This document shows, piece after piece, positions 42,864 to 51,785 of a DNA stretch of 64,000 nucleotides. The notes below the pieces were generated by a model. The model had not been told where the DNA came from. It saw nothing but the letters and a program-made list of their open reading frames with translations, and did not search any database. A program made the position numbers and the translations under genes. Each line of letters opens with the position of its first letter. Position 1 is the stretch's first letter. The stretch lies in the NCBI RefSeq assembly GCF_002159495.1, contig NZ_NFIT01000004.1:62001-126000 (forward strand), in the 5' to 3' direction. This DNA is from Olsenella sp. An293 (lineage in GTDB: Bacteria > Actinomycetota > Coriobacteriia > Coriobacteriales > Atopobiaceae).

Positions 42864-42896
42864 GGGGTTGACAATATAACCTGACGTGTTTGTCAA
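42835..42896. repeat. 29-nt TTGACA/TGTCAA unit pair, tandem, read into a protein
   Basis: Units at 42835-42862 (followed by TG) and 42868-42896, 33 bp apart, the same sequence apart from the end. The 33-bp period keeps the frame, and read on the minus strand each gives TNTSGYIVNP. It lies exactly between the stop of the glycyl radical enzyme and its activase. Confidence 0.9.
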
Positions 42897-42899
42897 AGC

Positions 42900-45236
42900 T
42901 CAGCCCAGGGTGTGCTCGGTGCGGTTGATGATGTCGTCCTGGATCGCGCGGGCGAGCTCCACGAACATGGCCGAGTAGCCCGCCACGCGCACCACGAGGT
43001 CGCGGTGGTCCTCCGGATGCTTTTGCGCGTCGATGAGCGTTGCCCGGTCCACCACGTTGAACTGGATGTGCTGGATGCCCAGCCGGCAGAAGCTGCGCAG
43101 GTAGGCCACCAGGCGCTCGATGCCTGCCTCGCCCTCGAGCGTGGACGGGGAGAACTTGACGTTGAGCAGCGACCCGTTGGTGTCGCGCACGTTCTCGAGC
43201 TTGGAGACGGAGAGCAGGCTCGCCGTGGGGCCGCTCTTGTCGCGCCCGACCATCGGCGAGAGCCCGCCGTCGGCGAGCTGCTCCCCGGCGCGCCGACCGT
43301 CCGGCGTGGCGCCCACGGCAGCCCCCAGCGGGATGTGCGCCGACACGGTGTAGCTGCCCGGCTGGAAGTGGCCGCCGCGGACGTTCTCGTACTTCTCGAC
43401 CTCCGCGCCGTAGTGCGCGAGGAAGCGGCGGCCAATCTGGTCGACCTCGTCGACGTCGTTGCCGTACTTGGCGTAGCGGTTGACAAAGCGCTGTCGCCAG
43501 ACCTCGTCGCCCGTGCCGGACCAGTCGCGCGCGAGCATCTGGAGCAGCTCTCCCCAGCCGAGCGCGCCCTCCTCGAAGACCGCCTTCTTGACCACGTAGA
43601 GCGAGTCGGCGAGGTTGGCCGTGCCCACGCCCTGCACGCCCGAGGGGTTGTAGCGCGCCCCTCCGGAGGTGATGTCGGCGCCGCGCTCGAGGGAGTCGTG
43701 CACGAGCACCGAGAGCAGCGGCGTGGGCGAGGTCTCGCGGTGCGCCTCGTCGCAGGCGTCGCAGCCGCGAACCATGAGGGCGACGTAGTGGTCGATGGTG
43801 CGCTCGACCTCGCGCTCGAGGTCCTCGTAGCTCGCAAAGCCCTCGGGATGTCCGGTCATGGCCAGCTCGAGGCAGCGCATCATGTTGAACATGCAGATGT
43901 CGTGCAGGCCGTACATGCGCCCGGGGATGGAGAGCTCCACGCAGCCCACGACGGCGTAGTCGCGCGCGTCGGCGAGGCTCACGCCGCGCCGCACGAAGGA
44001 CTCGACGTTGACCTCGTCGTTGAAGCACTGGGGCAGGCCGTCGCCCAGCCGGATGATCTCCGCCGCCTTGCGCAGCAGCGCCTCGGGCGATCCGGCGTGC
44101 ACGCGCACGCTCAGGTTGGGCTGGGGCAGGCGCGTGTCCCGCTGGAGGTCGAGCAAGAGCTCGGAGAGCTCGTTCGCGGCGTCGCGTCCCTCGGCGTCGA
44201 CGCCTCCCACCACGAGGTTGTAGCCCGTGGGAAAGCCCGCGAAGAACTTGGCGCTCTCCGTGGAGCGCACAAAGACCACCGTGTTGGTCTTGAGGTAGAA
44301 GCACTGGAGCAGCTCGCGGACCTCGTCGGCGTTCGCGCCGGCCGCCACGCTCGCGCGGTAGTAGGGCAGCAGGTACTGGTCCATGCGGCCCAGGCTGATG
44401 GAGCTCGCGTTGGACTCGTGCTGCAGCGCCACGCAGACGAGCCAGGTCAGCTGCAGCGCGTCATAGAGGTCACGGCAGGGCTCGGTCGCCACGTGCGCGA
44501 GCACGTCCGCCAGCCGCGCGAGCTCGGCGGCGCGCTCCGGCGTGACGGGCAGCGCAACCGTGGCGTTTTGGTCCTCGGGCGCCCGGCCCTCCGCGGCGTC
44601 GCGCACGATGCGCTCGTAGCGCCGCACGTAGCCGACGAGCGCGCGCACGCAGAGGGCACCGGCGCGCAGGAAGTCGTTTCCCGGGGCGGCGGCGCTCAGG
44701 CGCTCGACCTCGGCGAGCAGGTCCCCCAGGCCGCGCCCCAGCACCTCAGGGATGTCGGCGATGATGTGGCCCTGGCCCTTGTCGGTCTGCGCCACCGCGA
44801 AGACGCGCTCGGCCTCCGCCGCCGCCACGTCGTCCGGGCGGTGGGCCTGGTACCAGTCATTGAGGCTCTGACCGGCCCAGAAGGGGTAGAGGACCTCGCG
44901 AAAGGTGCGCTTGTCCCGCTCGCTCATCTCAAAGGTGTCCTGCGGGCGCACCGGAAATTGGTCGAGCTCGTCCATGATCCAGTAGGGTGACATCTCCGGC
45001 GAGAGCACGCCCGCGCGCGGAGTGGGCGTGCGGTTGCCGGCAAGCAGGTCGTCCCCGTCGATCACGATCCGGTGGCTCTCCAGCACGTGGGCAAAGGCCC
45101 GCGCGCGACGCATGACCGGGGGCTGCCCCTCCGTTCGCAGGTAGCTCTCGCGATACAGCAGCGCCCGCTCGAGCGAGATCTGGCGGGGGTTGGCAAAGAG
45201 GCTCTCCTTGATGCGTTGGGTGCGCGGCGTGAGCAT
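42900..45236 (-). CDS. Glycyl radical enzyme of the pyruvate formate-lyase/dehydratase family
   Basis: 778 residues. The radical glycine is Gly753 (RVAGYSAMF), and the active-site cysteine is in DYAVVGCVELSIPGRMYGLHD. Single Cys followed by VE (as in dehydratase/lyase members), not the Cys-Cys of true pyruvate formate-lyase, so it is probably another diol dehydratase or C-C/C-N lyase. ATG at 45236 has GGGAGAG; longer ORF starts lie in non-coding sequence. Operon with its activase. Confidence 0.85.
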   Translation of the reverse strand: MLTPRTQRIKESLFANPRQISLERALLYRESYLRTEGQPPVMRRARAFAHVLESHRIVIDGDDLLAGNRTPTPRAGVLSPEMSPYWIMDELDQFPVRPQDTFEMSERDKRTFREVLYPFWAGQSLNDWYQAHRPDDVAAAEAERVFAVAQTDKGQGHIIADIPEVLGRGLGDLLAEVERLSAAAPGNDFLRAGALCVRALVGYVRRYERIVRDAAEGRAPEDQNATVALPVTPERAAELARLADVLAHVATEPCRDLYDALQLTWLVCVALQHESNASSISLGRMDQYLLPYYRASVAAGANADEVRELLQCFYLKTNTVVFVRSTESAKFFAGFPTGYNLVVGGVDAEGRDAANELSELLLDLQRDTRLPQPNLSVRVHAGSPEALLRKAAEIIRLGDGLPQCFNDEVNVESFVRRGVSLADARDYAVVGCVELSIPGRMYGLHDICMFNMMRCLELAMTGHPEGFASYEDLEREVERTIDHYVALMVRGCDACDEAHRETSPTPLLSVLVHDSLERGADITSGGARYNPSGVQGVGTANLADSLYVVKKAVFEEGALGWGELLQMLARDWSGTGDEVWRQRFVNRYAKYGNDVDEVDQIGRRFLAHYGAEVEKYENVRGGHFQPGSYTVSAHIPLGAAVGATPDGRRAGEQLADGGLSPMVGRDKSGPTASLLSVSKLENVRDTNGSLLNVKFSPSTLEGEAGIERLVAYLRSFCRLGIQHIQFNVVDRATLIDAQKHPEDHRDLVVRVAGYSAMFVELARAIQDDIINRTEHTLG

Positions 45237-45374
45237 GCGTCTCTCCCTTAGTCGTGGCTGGACCACAGTGTAGCGCAGACGCGCGGCGGGACGGCGGCCG
45301 GGGCGGGCCGGGTCGCGTTTAACATCCGGGCCCGACAAGAGCGAGAATGACGAGAAGAACGGCGGGGCAGCCCG

Positions 45375-46448
45375 CTACACAAAGAGGTCGGGCGTCACGT
45401 CCGCGATGCCCGGGCTCAGCATCGACATCAGACGGGTCTGGACGCACACGAGCGCGGCGTTGCGGGAGCGGATGGGCGCCAGCATGGCGCGGACGGCGTT
45501 GCCCTTGGGACGCGCCACGCTCGCCGCGACCTGGGCGCGGTCGGTGTCGATCATCTCCGCCACGATGCGGCGCTGGTCGGCCGTCGGGACGCGGCTCCCC
45601 TTGCCGCACGTGGCCTCGATGCAGCCGGCGAGCTGCTCGACGTAGCGGTTCTGGAGCATCTCCATGCTCGCCGCGTCCCCCTCGAGGCCCCAGTGCCGAT
45701 ACAGCCCCAGCAGCGCGGTGTACTCCTCCTCCAGCCGGCGAAAGCCGCGCTGGGCGGGCGCGTCGCCCGCAGACGGCGCGAAGACGCGGCTCACGCGATA
45801 GCAGCAGCCCCCGAGCACGCCAATGCGCTCGACGTCGCGCAGGCACGAAAGGACAAAGGCGTGGCCGTGATGGCCCCCCACCGAGAAGCGCGCGCCGCTC
45901 GCGTCCACGAGCTCTCGCGAGAAGAGCTTGGCGCAGGCGGGCAGCAGCTGGCCGCGGGCGAAGAGCTCCCAGGCCGCCGCGCGGAAGTCATGCTGGGTGG
46001 CGAAGACGCGGTCGGACTCGGCCTCGGCGGACGTCTCGGACGCCCGGCCGGAGCGCGTCCTCAGCGCAAGGCCAAAGCCCCCGACGACGAGCTCGAGCGA
46101 GGCGCGCCCCGCCATGTCCACGAGCCGCTCGAGCATCTCGCGGTCCGCCCAGCCGTCATCGTCCATGACGAGGACGTGGGCGCCCCGGGCGCGCTCGAGC
46201 GCCAGGTCGAGCGCCTCCTCTCGGGAGCACGCGCCGGCGCGCACCACCTGGATGCGCATGTCGCGCTCGGCGAGGGCCTCGAGCTGGTCGCAGGTGCCGT
46301 CGGAGGAGCCGGCGTCGACGGCCACCAGCTCGAAGTTGGACAGGGTCTGCCCCTGGAGGCTCTCGACGCAGCGGCGCACGGTCTTCTCGGCGTCATGGGA
46401 CGCCATGAGAACGGAGACCGTTGGTGTTGTCGGCGTGTAGTGCGACAC
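45375..46448 (-). CDS. Family 2 glycosyltransferase
   Basis: 357 residues. VSVLMASHDAEKTVRRCVESLQGQTLSNFELVAVDAGSSDGT and HVLVMDDDGWADREML are the GT-A nucleotide and metal sites. GTG start with AAAGGAAG upstream. No membrane segment. Between the radical enzyme and an LCP-like gene; probably cell-envelope polymer synthesis. Confidence 0.85.
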   Translation of the reverse strand: MSHYTPTTPTVSVLMASHDAEKTVRRCVESLQGQTLSNFELVAVDAGSSDGTCDQLEALAERDMRIQVVRAGACSREEALDLALERARGAHVLVMDDDGWADREMLERLVDMAGRASLELVVGGFGLALRTRSGRASETSAEAESDRVFATQHDFRAAAWELFARGQLLPACAKLFSRELVDASGARFSVGGHHGHAFVLSCLRDVERIGVLGGCCYRVSRVFAPSAGDAPAQRGFRRLEEEYTALLGLYRHWGLEGDAASMEMLQNRYVEQLAGCIEATCGKGSRVPTADQRRIVAEMIDTDRAQVAASVARPKGNAVRAMLAPIRSRNAALVCVQTRLMSMLSPGIADVTPDLFV

Positions 46449-46564
46449 TGCCGCGCTTCCTTTCGCCCGCTGCAGGCAACCTGCGAGATCACGCTACTAG
46501 GGTATCAGCGCGCGGAAGCGAGAGCGGCCTCTCGGGAGGCCTTGGCAAAATGTGCACAGTGCCG

Positions 46565-47350
46565 CTACACGGCGGGCACAAGCAGGCCGAGGGCGAGCGA
46601 GAGCTGCGTGGCGTCGACGAGCTGGGAGCCCGTCTCCACGGCGGCGCCGTCCGCCCCCGCGACGGTCTCCGGGACCAGCGGCGCCTCGCCGGCGACGATG
46701 CCCGCGGCGCCCGACGACAAGACCTGCCCGGCGAGCGAGACGAGCTCGCTGGCCTCGAGGTCGGTCATTATCTGCGAGACGAGCTCCTTGGCCTGGCTCA
46801 CGGGGTCGACGACGCCCTCGGCGGCGAGCGCGGAAAGCTGGCCGAGCACGTCCGCCGTCGAGACGATCACGTGGTCAAAGACGATGCCCGTCTCGTCAGA
46901 GAGCAGCTCGACGGTGGCCGCGGGGCCGGACGAAAGATAGACGTCGCCGAGCGCGGCGGGGTTCTCGAAGTCGATCTTTGCGATGGCGGGGATGCCGGCG
47001 ATCGCGGCAGTTCCCTGCGTCGTGTTGAGGGAGAGAACGCGGGCCGAGACGAGCTGGCTGCCGCCCTCGTCAAGGCCCGAGGCAACGTAGAGCAGCACGT
47101 TCTCGAAGGCGTCCGTCGAGGCCGCGTAGCCGTTGCCCTGGGTAGGGTTCTGCGCGGACTGCGAGGAGAGGGCCTCGGAGAGGTCGCGGTCGTCGAGGTG
47201 GGACTCGAGCTGGACCCTGCCGTAGACAAACAGCACCACGGCGGCAACGGCGGCGAGCGCCGCCACGCACACGACCGCCCCGATGACGTTGCGATACGGG
47301 CTCTCTCGCGGCACGTCGCTCCTGTCGAACCTCTCGCGCCTCCTCGGCAT
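46565..47350 (-). CDS. Membrane-anchored LCP-like protein without catalytic arginines
   Basis: 261 residues. One N-terminal membrane helix after a basic start (NVIGAVVCVAALAAVAAVVLFVYG). The outer part follows the LCP pattern (ARVLSLNTTQGTAAIAGIPAIAKI.., LGDVYLSSGPAATVELLSDETGIVFDHVIV compare with RKINDAYSIGG..LTGIKIDHY) but the Arg/Asp of the IPRDT motif is absent. A regulatory or structural relative of LCP ligases (inference). Divergence may hide another family. Confidence 0.55.
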   Translation of the reverse strand: MPRRRERFDRSDVPRESPYRNVIGAVVCVAALAAVAAVVLFVYGRVQLESHLDDRDLSEALSSQSAQNPTQGNGYAASTDAFENVLLYVASGLDEGGSQLVSARVLSLNTTQGTAAIAGIPAIAKIDFENPAALGDVYLSSGPAATVELLSDETGIVFDHVIVSTADVLGQLSALAAEGVVDPVSQAKELVSQIMTDLEASELVSLAGQVLSSGAAGIVAGEAPLVPETVAGADGAAVETGSQLVDATQLSLALGLLVPAV

Positions 47351-47527
47351 CTCGCTCGCACCTCCCCGTCTGCGCCGGGCCCTCGCCAGGCGTCGCCACA
47401 GGCGACGGGGCGGCCAGGCGGCGCAGTCATCCGACTCGTCTCACTCGATTATAGGAAATCGCGGCTTTGGCCGGGCAGGGCCGCGGCGAGAAGGGCCGTC
47501 GGCCCCGCGCCCATCCCGCGGCGGGTG

Positions 47528-48433
47528 CTAGAACGAGACGCCCAGCACGCCCGCCAGAAGGCCCGCCACGACCGCGATGCCGTAGACGAACAGCGTGATG
47601 ACGGCGCTCTGGCGCGCGTCGACGTTGGTGCGCCAGAGCACGAGCAGGCCCACGCCGCCCGAGGCGAGAAGACCGGCGAGCATGGGTCCGGCCGCGAGGG
47701 CGCCCTCGAGGTAGAGCTCGGTGATCGCGACGCTCGCGGCGCAGTTGGGGATCAGCCCCACGAGCGCGGAGAGGAAGGTGGCGCGCACCGGGTGGTTGGC
47801 CACGGCGGCGGCGAGGCTCTCGGTGCCCACCAGCTCCATCGCGAGGCCAAAGACAAAGGTGATGACGAGGATCCACGCGCTCACCTGGACCGTGTGGACG
47901 GCGGCGGAGCGCACCACGGCCCAGCGGCCGTGCCCATGGTCGTGACCGTGACCCTCGGGCTCGTCGTCACAGTGGCAGTGGGCGCGCTCGCAGAGCTCGT
48001 GGATGTGGGCGTGCCCGTCGCCGGCACGGCGCAAGAGACGCAGCGCCACGTCCACGGCAAAGCCGATGACGATGCCCACGAGCACCTTTGCCGCCATGAT
48101 GGCGAGCATGCGCCCGACGGGCTCCTGGTGCGCGAGGAAGACGGGCACCATCTCGTCGGAGGTCGAGAGGATCACCGCGACGAGCGTGCCCGCCGTGACG
48201 ACGCGCCCCGCGTAGAGCGTGGCCGCCATGGCGGAGAAGCCGCACTGGGGCACCGCCCCGAGCAGCGCTCCCACGACGGGGCCCGCCTTGCCGGAGCGCT
48301 CGACCACGCGCTGGACGCGGTCGGCGCTGGCGTGCTCGAGCGCCTCCATGGCGAGGTAGGTGACAAACAGAAACGGCACGAGCCGCAGCGTGTCCTCCAC
48401 GCTGTGCTCAAGAACGTGGATGAGGAGGTCCAA
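47528..48433 (-). CDS. ArsP_2-type permease (putative metal/metalloid transporter)
   Basis: 301 residues, about eight membrane helices with a repeated half (GAVPQCGFSAMAATLYAGRVVTAGTLVAVILSTSDEMVPV; VGLIPNCAASVAITELYLEGAL). The cytosolic loop is rich in His, Cys and acids (HIHELCERAHCHC..GHGHDHGHG), so it likely binds a metal. The family is annotated putative arsenic efflux or manganese transporter. Confidence 0.78.
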   Translation of the reverse strand: MDLLIHVLEHSVEDTLRLVPFLFVTYLAMEALEHASADRVQRVVERSGKAGPVVGALLGAVPQCGFSAMAATLYAGRVVTAGTLVAVILSTSDEMVPVFLAHQEPVGRMLAIMAAKVLVGIVIGFAVDVALRLLRRAGDGHAHIHELCERAHCHCDDEPEGHGHDHGHGRWAVVRSAAVHTVQVSAWILVITFVFGLAMELVGTESLAAAVANHPVRATFLSALVGLIPNCAASVAITELYLEGALAAGPMLAGLLASGGVGLLVLWRTNVDARQSAVITLFVYGIAVVAGLLAGVLGVSF

Positions 48434-48462
48434 GATGCTTCCTTCGTAGGCGTGAGCGCCCG

Positions 48463-49266
48463 TCAGTCCCAGGGCGCAAGGGAGTGCTCAGGATATTCTA
48501 CCCCGACGAACGTGAGTCCTTTCGCGGGGGCGCAGGGGCCCGCCGCGGTGCGGTCGCGCGCCTCGAGCACCCGTGAGACCCAGACGGCGTCGCGATGCCC
48601 GCGGCCCACCTCCACGAGCGTGCCCGCAATCGTGCGGACCATGTTGTGGAGGAAGGCGTTGCCCGTGACGTCGATGGCAACGAGCTCCTCGCCCGCCTCC
48701 GTCACGCGGCTGACGCCGAGATGGCCCACGTAGCGACAGGTGGGCTTGCCCTCCGCGGAGGAGGCCTTGCAGAAGCTCTTGAAGTCGTGCTCCCCCACGA
48801 GGGCCTGGGCGGCGGCGTCCATGGCCTCGGCATCGAGCGCGCCGCGATACCACCAGGCGTGGTCCCAGGCGAGCACCGGGCGGGCGTCCGAGGCGGCGAT
48901 ACGATAGCGATAGCTGCGCGCGAGGGCGTCAAAGCGGGCCGAGAAGCCCGCAGGGGCCCGGTAGAGCGCCTGCACGGAAAGGTCGTCGGGCGTGAGCGCC
49001 ACGAGACTGCGCATGAGGCGCGAGCCAGAGAGCTCGTCCTTCTCGGCGCCCGAGACGGGAACGCTCACGTACTGGGCGATCGCGTGGACCCCGGCGTCCG
49101 TGCGGCCCGCGCAGGTGAGCTCGCAGGGACGGCGCAGCGCGGTCTCGAGGGCGCGGCGCAGCTCGCCGGCGACGGTGCGCGTGCCGGGCTGCTCCGCGAA
49201 GCCGGCAAAGTCCGCCCCCCGGTAACCGAGCTTGATGACCAGCGTTGCCTCGTCTTGGTCTGACAT
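48463..49266 (-). CDS. truA: tRNA pseudouridine(38-40) synthase
   Basis: 267 residues. CAGRTDAGVHA has the catalytic Asp; FLHNMVRTIAGTLVEVGRG is the second conserved block. Modifies the anticodon stem-loop. AAAGGGGGC before ATG. It follows the ECF transporter genes, the usual order rplQ-ecfA-ecfT-truA. Confidence 0.95.
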   Translation of the reverse strand: MSDQDEATLVIKLGYRGADFAGFAEQPGTRTVAGELRRALETALRRPCELTCAGRTDAGVHAIAQYVSVPVSGAEKDELSGSRLMRSLVALTPDDLSVQALYRAPAGFSARFDALARSYRYRIAASDARPVLAWDHAWWYRGALDAEAMDAAAQALVGEHDFKSFCKASSAEGKPTCRYVGHLGVSRVTEAGEELVAIDVTGNAFLHNMVRTIAGTLVEVGRGHRDAVWVSRVLEARDRTAAGPCAPAKGLTFVGVEYPEHSLAPWD

Positions 49267-49305
49267 GCGAGCCCCCTTTCGTCCCTTAGGGTAGCACGGG
49301 CGCCC

Positions 49306-50061
49306 CTAGAGCAGAGCGGCCGCGAGGACCCAGGCGAGCCCCAACGCGAGCGCGACCCAGTCGACCGGGCGCAGCGGGCGCGCCATGCTGGTCTGCTCGC
49401 CCGTATAGCAGCGGTCCGCCATGGCCTCCGCGAGGTCGTCCGCACGACGGAAGAGCGCCACGACCAGGGGCACGAGCACCCGTCGCCACCCGGCGAGCAC
49501 CTCCAGCGCGCCGCCGTCCTGCCGCGCCCCGCGGGCGCGCTGGGCCGCCCTGATGCGCTCGAGCTCGGTGGCCGTGATGGGGATGAATCGCAACGCGATC
49601 GAGGTCGCCGTGGAGATGCCGCCCACCGGGACGCCCACGCGCGAGAGCGGCGCCATGAGCCACGAGAGCGCCGTCGCGACCTCCGTGGGCATGGTGGTCG
49701 AGGAGAGCGTCAGGGCAAACCCCACCAGAAGAGCAATCCGCGCCACCGCGAGCGCACTGCGCGAGAGCCCGTCGAGCGAGAGGCCCGGCTGCCCCACGAG
49801 CACCACGGCGTTGGCGAGCACGGAGAACGCCAGGATGAGCGCCGCCGGCCGCAGGCCGCGAACGACGAGCGTCGGCGAGGTCCTGCTCGCCACCAAGGCC
49901 GCCACGAGCCCCGCGGCGGCCAGGAGCAGGCCCCAAGGAGCGTCCGCGGCAAAGACGGCCACGGTCGCCAGGATGAGAAGGACGATCTTCACGCGGGCGT
50001 CGAGCCGATGCGCGAGGGTGTCGCCCGCCACGTACGCGCCCAAGACCTCACGACCGCGCAT
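49306..50061 (-). CDS. ecfT: ECF transporter transmembrane subunit EcfT
   Basis: 251 residues, about six helices. DTLAHRLDARVKIVLLIL is the EcfT N-terminal block; AAQRARGARQ is the conserved coupling helix ArRARG-type motif. ATG at 50061, after GGAGGGAGGG, overlaps the end of ecfA by 14 bp. Energises vitamin uptake with separate S components, none of which is in the window. Confidence 0.92.
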   Translation of the reverse strand: MRGREVLGAYVAGDTLAHRLDARVKIVLLILATVAVFAADAPWGLLLAAAGLVAALVASRTSPTLVVRGLRPAALILAFSVLANAVVLVGQPGLSLDGLSRSALAVARIALLVGFALTLSSTTMPTEVATALSWLMAPLSRVGVPVGGISTATSIALRFIPITATELERIRAAQRARGARQDGGALEVLAGWRRVLVPLVVALFRRADDLAEAMADRCYTGEQTSMARPLRPVDWVALALGLAWVLAAALL

Positions 50062-51640
50062 GCGCCCTCCCTCCGGACGGAACGGCGGGGCTTCCAGCAC
50101 ACGCCGCCCGGACGAGCAGCGGCGGCTCGAGGCCCGCGGCCTCGAAGAGCGCGGGGTCGCGGCGCGCCATCGCGGCGGGGACCGTGCCCAGGACGCGTCC
50201 GTTCCCGAGAAAGGCCACCTCGTCCGCGGCGTCGAGCCACTCCCCCGCGTCGTGGGTGATCACGACCACGGCCGCCCCCTCGTCCGCGAGGCCGCGCACG
50301 AAGCGCACGAGCCCGGCGCGACCCGGGGCGTCGAGGCCCGCGGTGGGCTCGTCAAAGACGTAGGCGCCCGGGCGCAGCGCCAGCACGCCGGCGAGCGCCG
50401 CGCGTCGCATCTGACCGCCGGAGAGCGAGAAGGGCGAGCGCTCGAGAAGCTCCTCCCCAAGACCCAGGCGCGCGAGCGCGTCGCGGGCGGCCGCCAGGGC
50501 GCGCTCCTCCCCCGCCCCGGCCGCGCGCGGGCCAAAGGCGACGTCGTCGATGACGGTCTCGCAGAAGAGCTGGTCCTCGGGGCGCTGGAACGAGAGTCCG
50601 ACCATGCCTGGGCGCACAGCCGTGCCGTCGAGCGTCGCCGTGCCGGCGTCGGGATCGAGCACCCCGGACAGCACGCGCGCCAGCGTCGTCTTGCCCGAGC
50701 CGGAGGCCCCCAGCAAGAGCGTGAGGCCCCGCGAGGCGAGCTCGGCGCCCCGCAGCGCGGCGCGGTCGCCATAGCTGAGCTCGACGCCCCGGGCGCGCAG
50801 CGTGTGCGCATCGCCGTCCGCGGCGCGGCGCGGGACGCGGCTCCCCGCGTAGGGTGCAAGCCCCTCCGGGCTCGCCGCACGAGCGAGGTCGATGCCGTCG
50901 CGGACGGCGCGGGCAAACGCTGCCGCGATGAGGTCCTCGGCGAGACCCGAGGCCTCGAGCGCCCTATCGTCGCGCAGGAAGGCCTCGGGAGGGCCCTCCC
51001 ACAGCAGCGCCCCACCCTCCAGCACCGCGACGCGCGTGGCGTCCACGAGCGCCTCCCCGGAGTGCGCGATCTCGAGCACGGCGACCCCGCGGGCGACGAG
51101 CGCACGCACCACACCGCGCAGCCGCGTGCGCGTTGCCTGGTCAAGATGGGAGTCGGCCTCGTCGAGAACGAGGTGCGCGGGTCGCATGGCGAGCACCCCT
51201 GCCAGGGCGAGGAGCTGCTGCTGCCCGCCGGAGAGCTCGCCGGTGAGGCGCGGGGCAAGCTCGGCGATGCCGCAGGCCTCGAGCGCCTCCCGGACGCGCT
51301 CGCGGACCTCATGGGGAGAAAGGCCGAGGTTGCGGGGGCCAAAGGCCACCTCGTCGCGACAGAGGTCGCTCACGACCTGCGAGAGGGGGTCCTGGCGCAC
51401 GTAGCCCGTCGCGCGCGAAAGCACGGGGCGCGGGGCCGCCGTGACGTCGGCCCCGTCGAGCAGCACGCGCCCGGAGCGCGGCCTGAGGCGGCCGTTGAAC
51501 ATGCGAGCAACCGTCGACTTTCCCGACCCGTTCTTGCCGAGAAGCACGAGGTGCTCGCCGCCACGCAGGGAGAGCGAGACACGGTCCGTCACGTCCTTCT
51601 CGCCGTCATACGAGAAGCTGACGTCACGCAGCTCGACCAT
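50048..51640 (-). CDS. ecfA: ECF transporter ATPase, two nucleotide-binding domains fused
   Basis: 530 residues with two ABC domains: Walker A GKNGSGKST (35-43) and GASGSGKTT (about 310), signature LSGGQQQ and LSGGQMR, acidic ends LVLDEADSHLD and YVFDEPTAGLD. EcfA1 and EcfA2 are usually two genes; here they are one. ATG at 51640 has GGGAGGG; the longer frame reads back into a 29-nt repeat and is not the start. Confidence 0.93.
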   Translation of the reverse strand: MVELRDVSFSYDGEKDVTDRVSLSLRGGEHLVLLGKNGSGKSTVARMFNGRLRPRSGRVLLDGADVTAAPRPVLSRATGYVRQDPLSQVVSDLCRDEVAFGPRNLGLSPHEVRERVREALEACGIAELAPRLTGELSGGQQQLLALAGVLAMRPAHLVLDEADSHLDQATRTRLRGVVRALVARGVAVLEIAHSGEALVDATRVAVLEGGALLWEGPPEAFLRDDRALEASGLAEDLIAAAFARAVRDGIDLARAASPEGLAPYAGSRVPRRAADGDAHTLRARGVELSYGDRAALRGAELASRGLTLLLGASGSGKTTLARVLSGVLDPDAGTATLDGTAVRPGMVGLSFQRPEDQLFCETVIDDVAFGPRAAGAGEERALAAARDALARLGLGEELLERSPFSLSGGQMRRAALAGVLALRPGAYVFDEPTAGLDAPGRAGLVRFVRGLADEGAAVVVITHDAGEWLDAADEVAFLGNGRVLGTVPAAMARRDPALFEAAGLEPPLLVRAACAGSPAVPSGGRAHARS

Positions 51641-51662
51641 GCCCCTCCCTCCCACGACAAAC

Positions 51663-51722
51663 TTGACAATATATCCTGACGCCAGTGTCAAGTTTGACAA
51701 TATAACCTGACGCCAGTGTCAA
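51663..51722. repeat. 29-nt TTGACA/TGTCAA unit pair, tandem
   Basis: Units at 51663-51691 and 51694-51722, 31 bp apart, differing by one base (ATATATCC vs ATATAACC). They sit between the ribosomal operon terminator and ecfA. Confidence 0.9.
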
Positions 51723-51737
51723 CACGCGTTACGAAAA

Positions 51738-51760
51738 GGGCCCCGGCGTGACCGGGGCCC
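51738..51760 (-). terminator. Intrinsic terminator after rplQ
   Basis: GGGCCCCGG / CCGGGGCCC with 5-nt loop, followed on the minus strand by TTTTCG. Ends the ribosomal cluster before the ECF genes. Confidence 0.85.
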
Positions 51761-51785
51761 TCGGCAGTGCTCTGCGAGCGAGACG

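Noticed and set aside
42112-44304. 730-residue minus-strand reading across the radical enzyme and activase
   Set aside because: Out-of-frame shadow, Arg/Ala/Gly-rich without motifs; the true frames carry all catalytic residues.
51640-51700. N-terminal extension of EcfA from the 29-nt repeat
   Set aside because: An ATG with a strong ribosome site lies at 51640 and ABC homology begins right after it.
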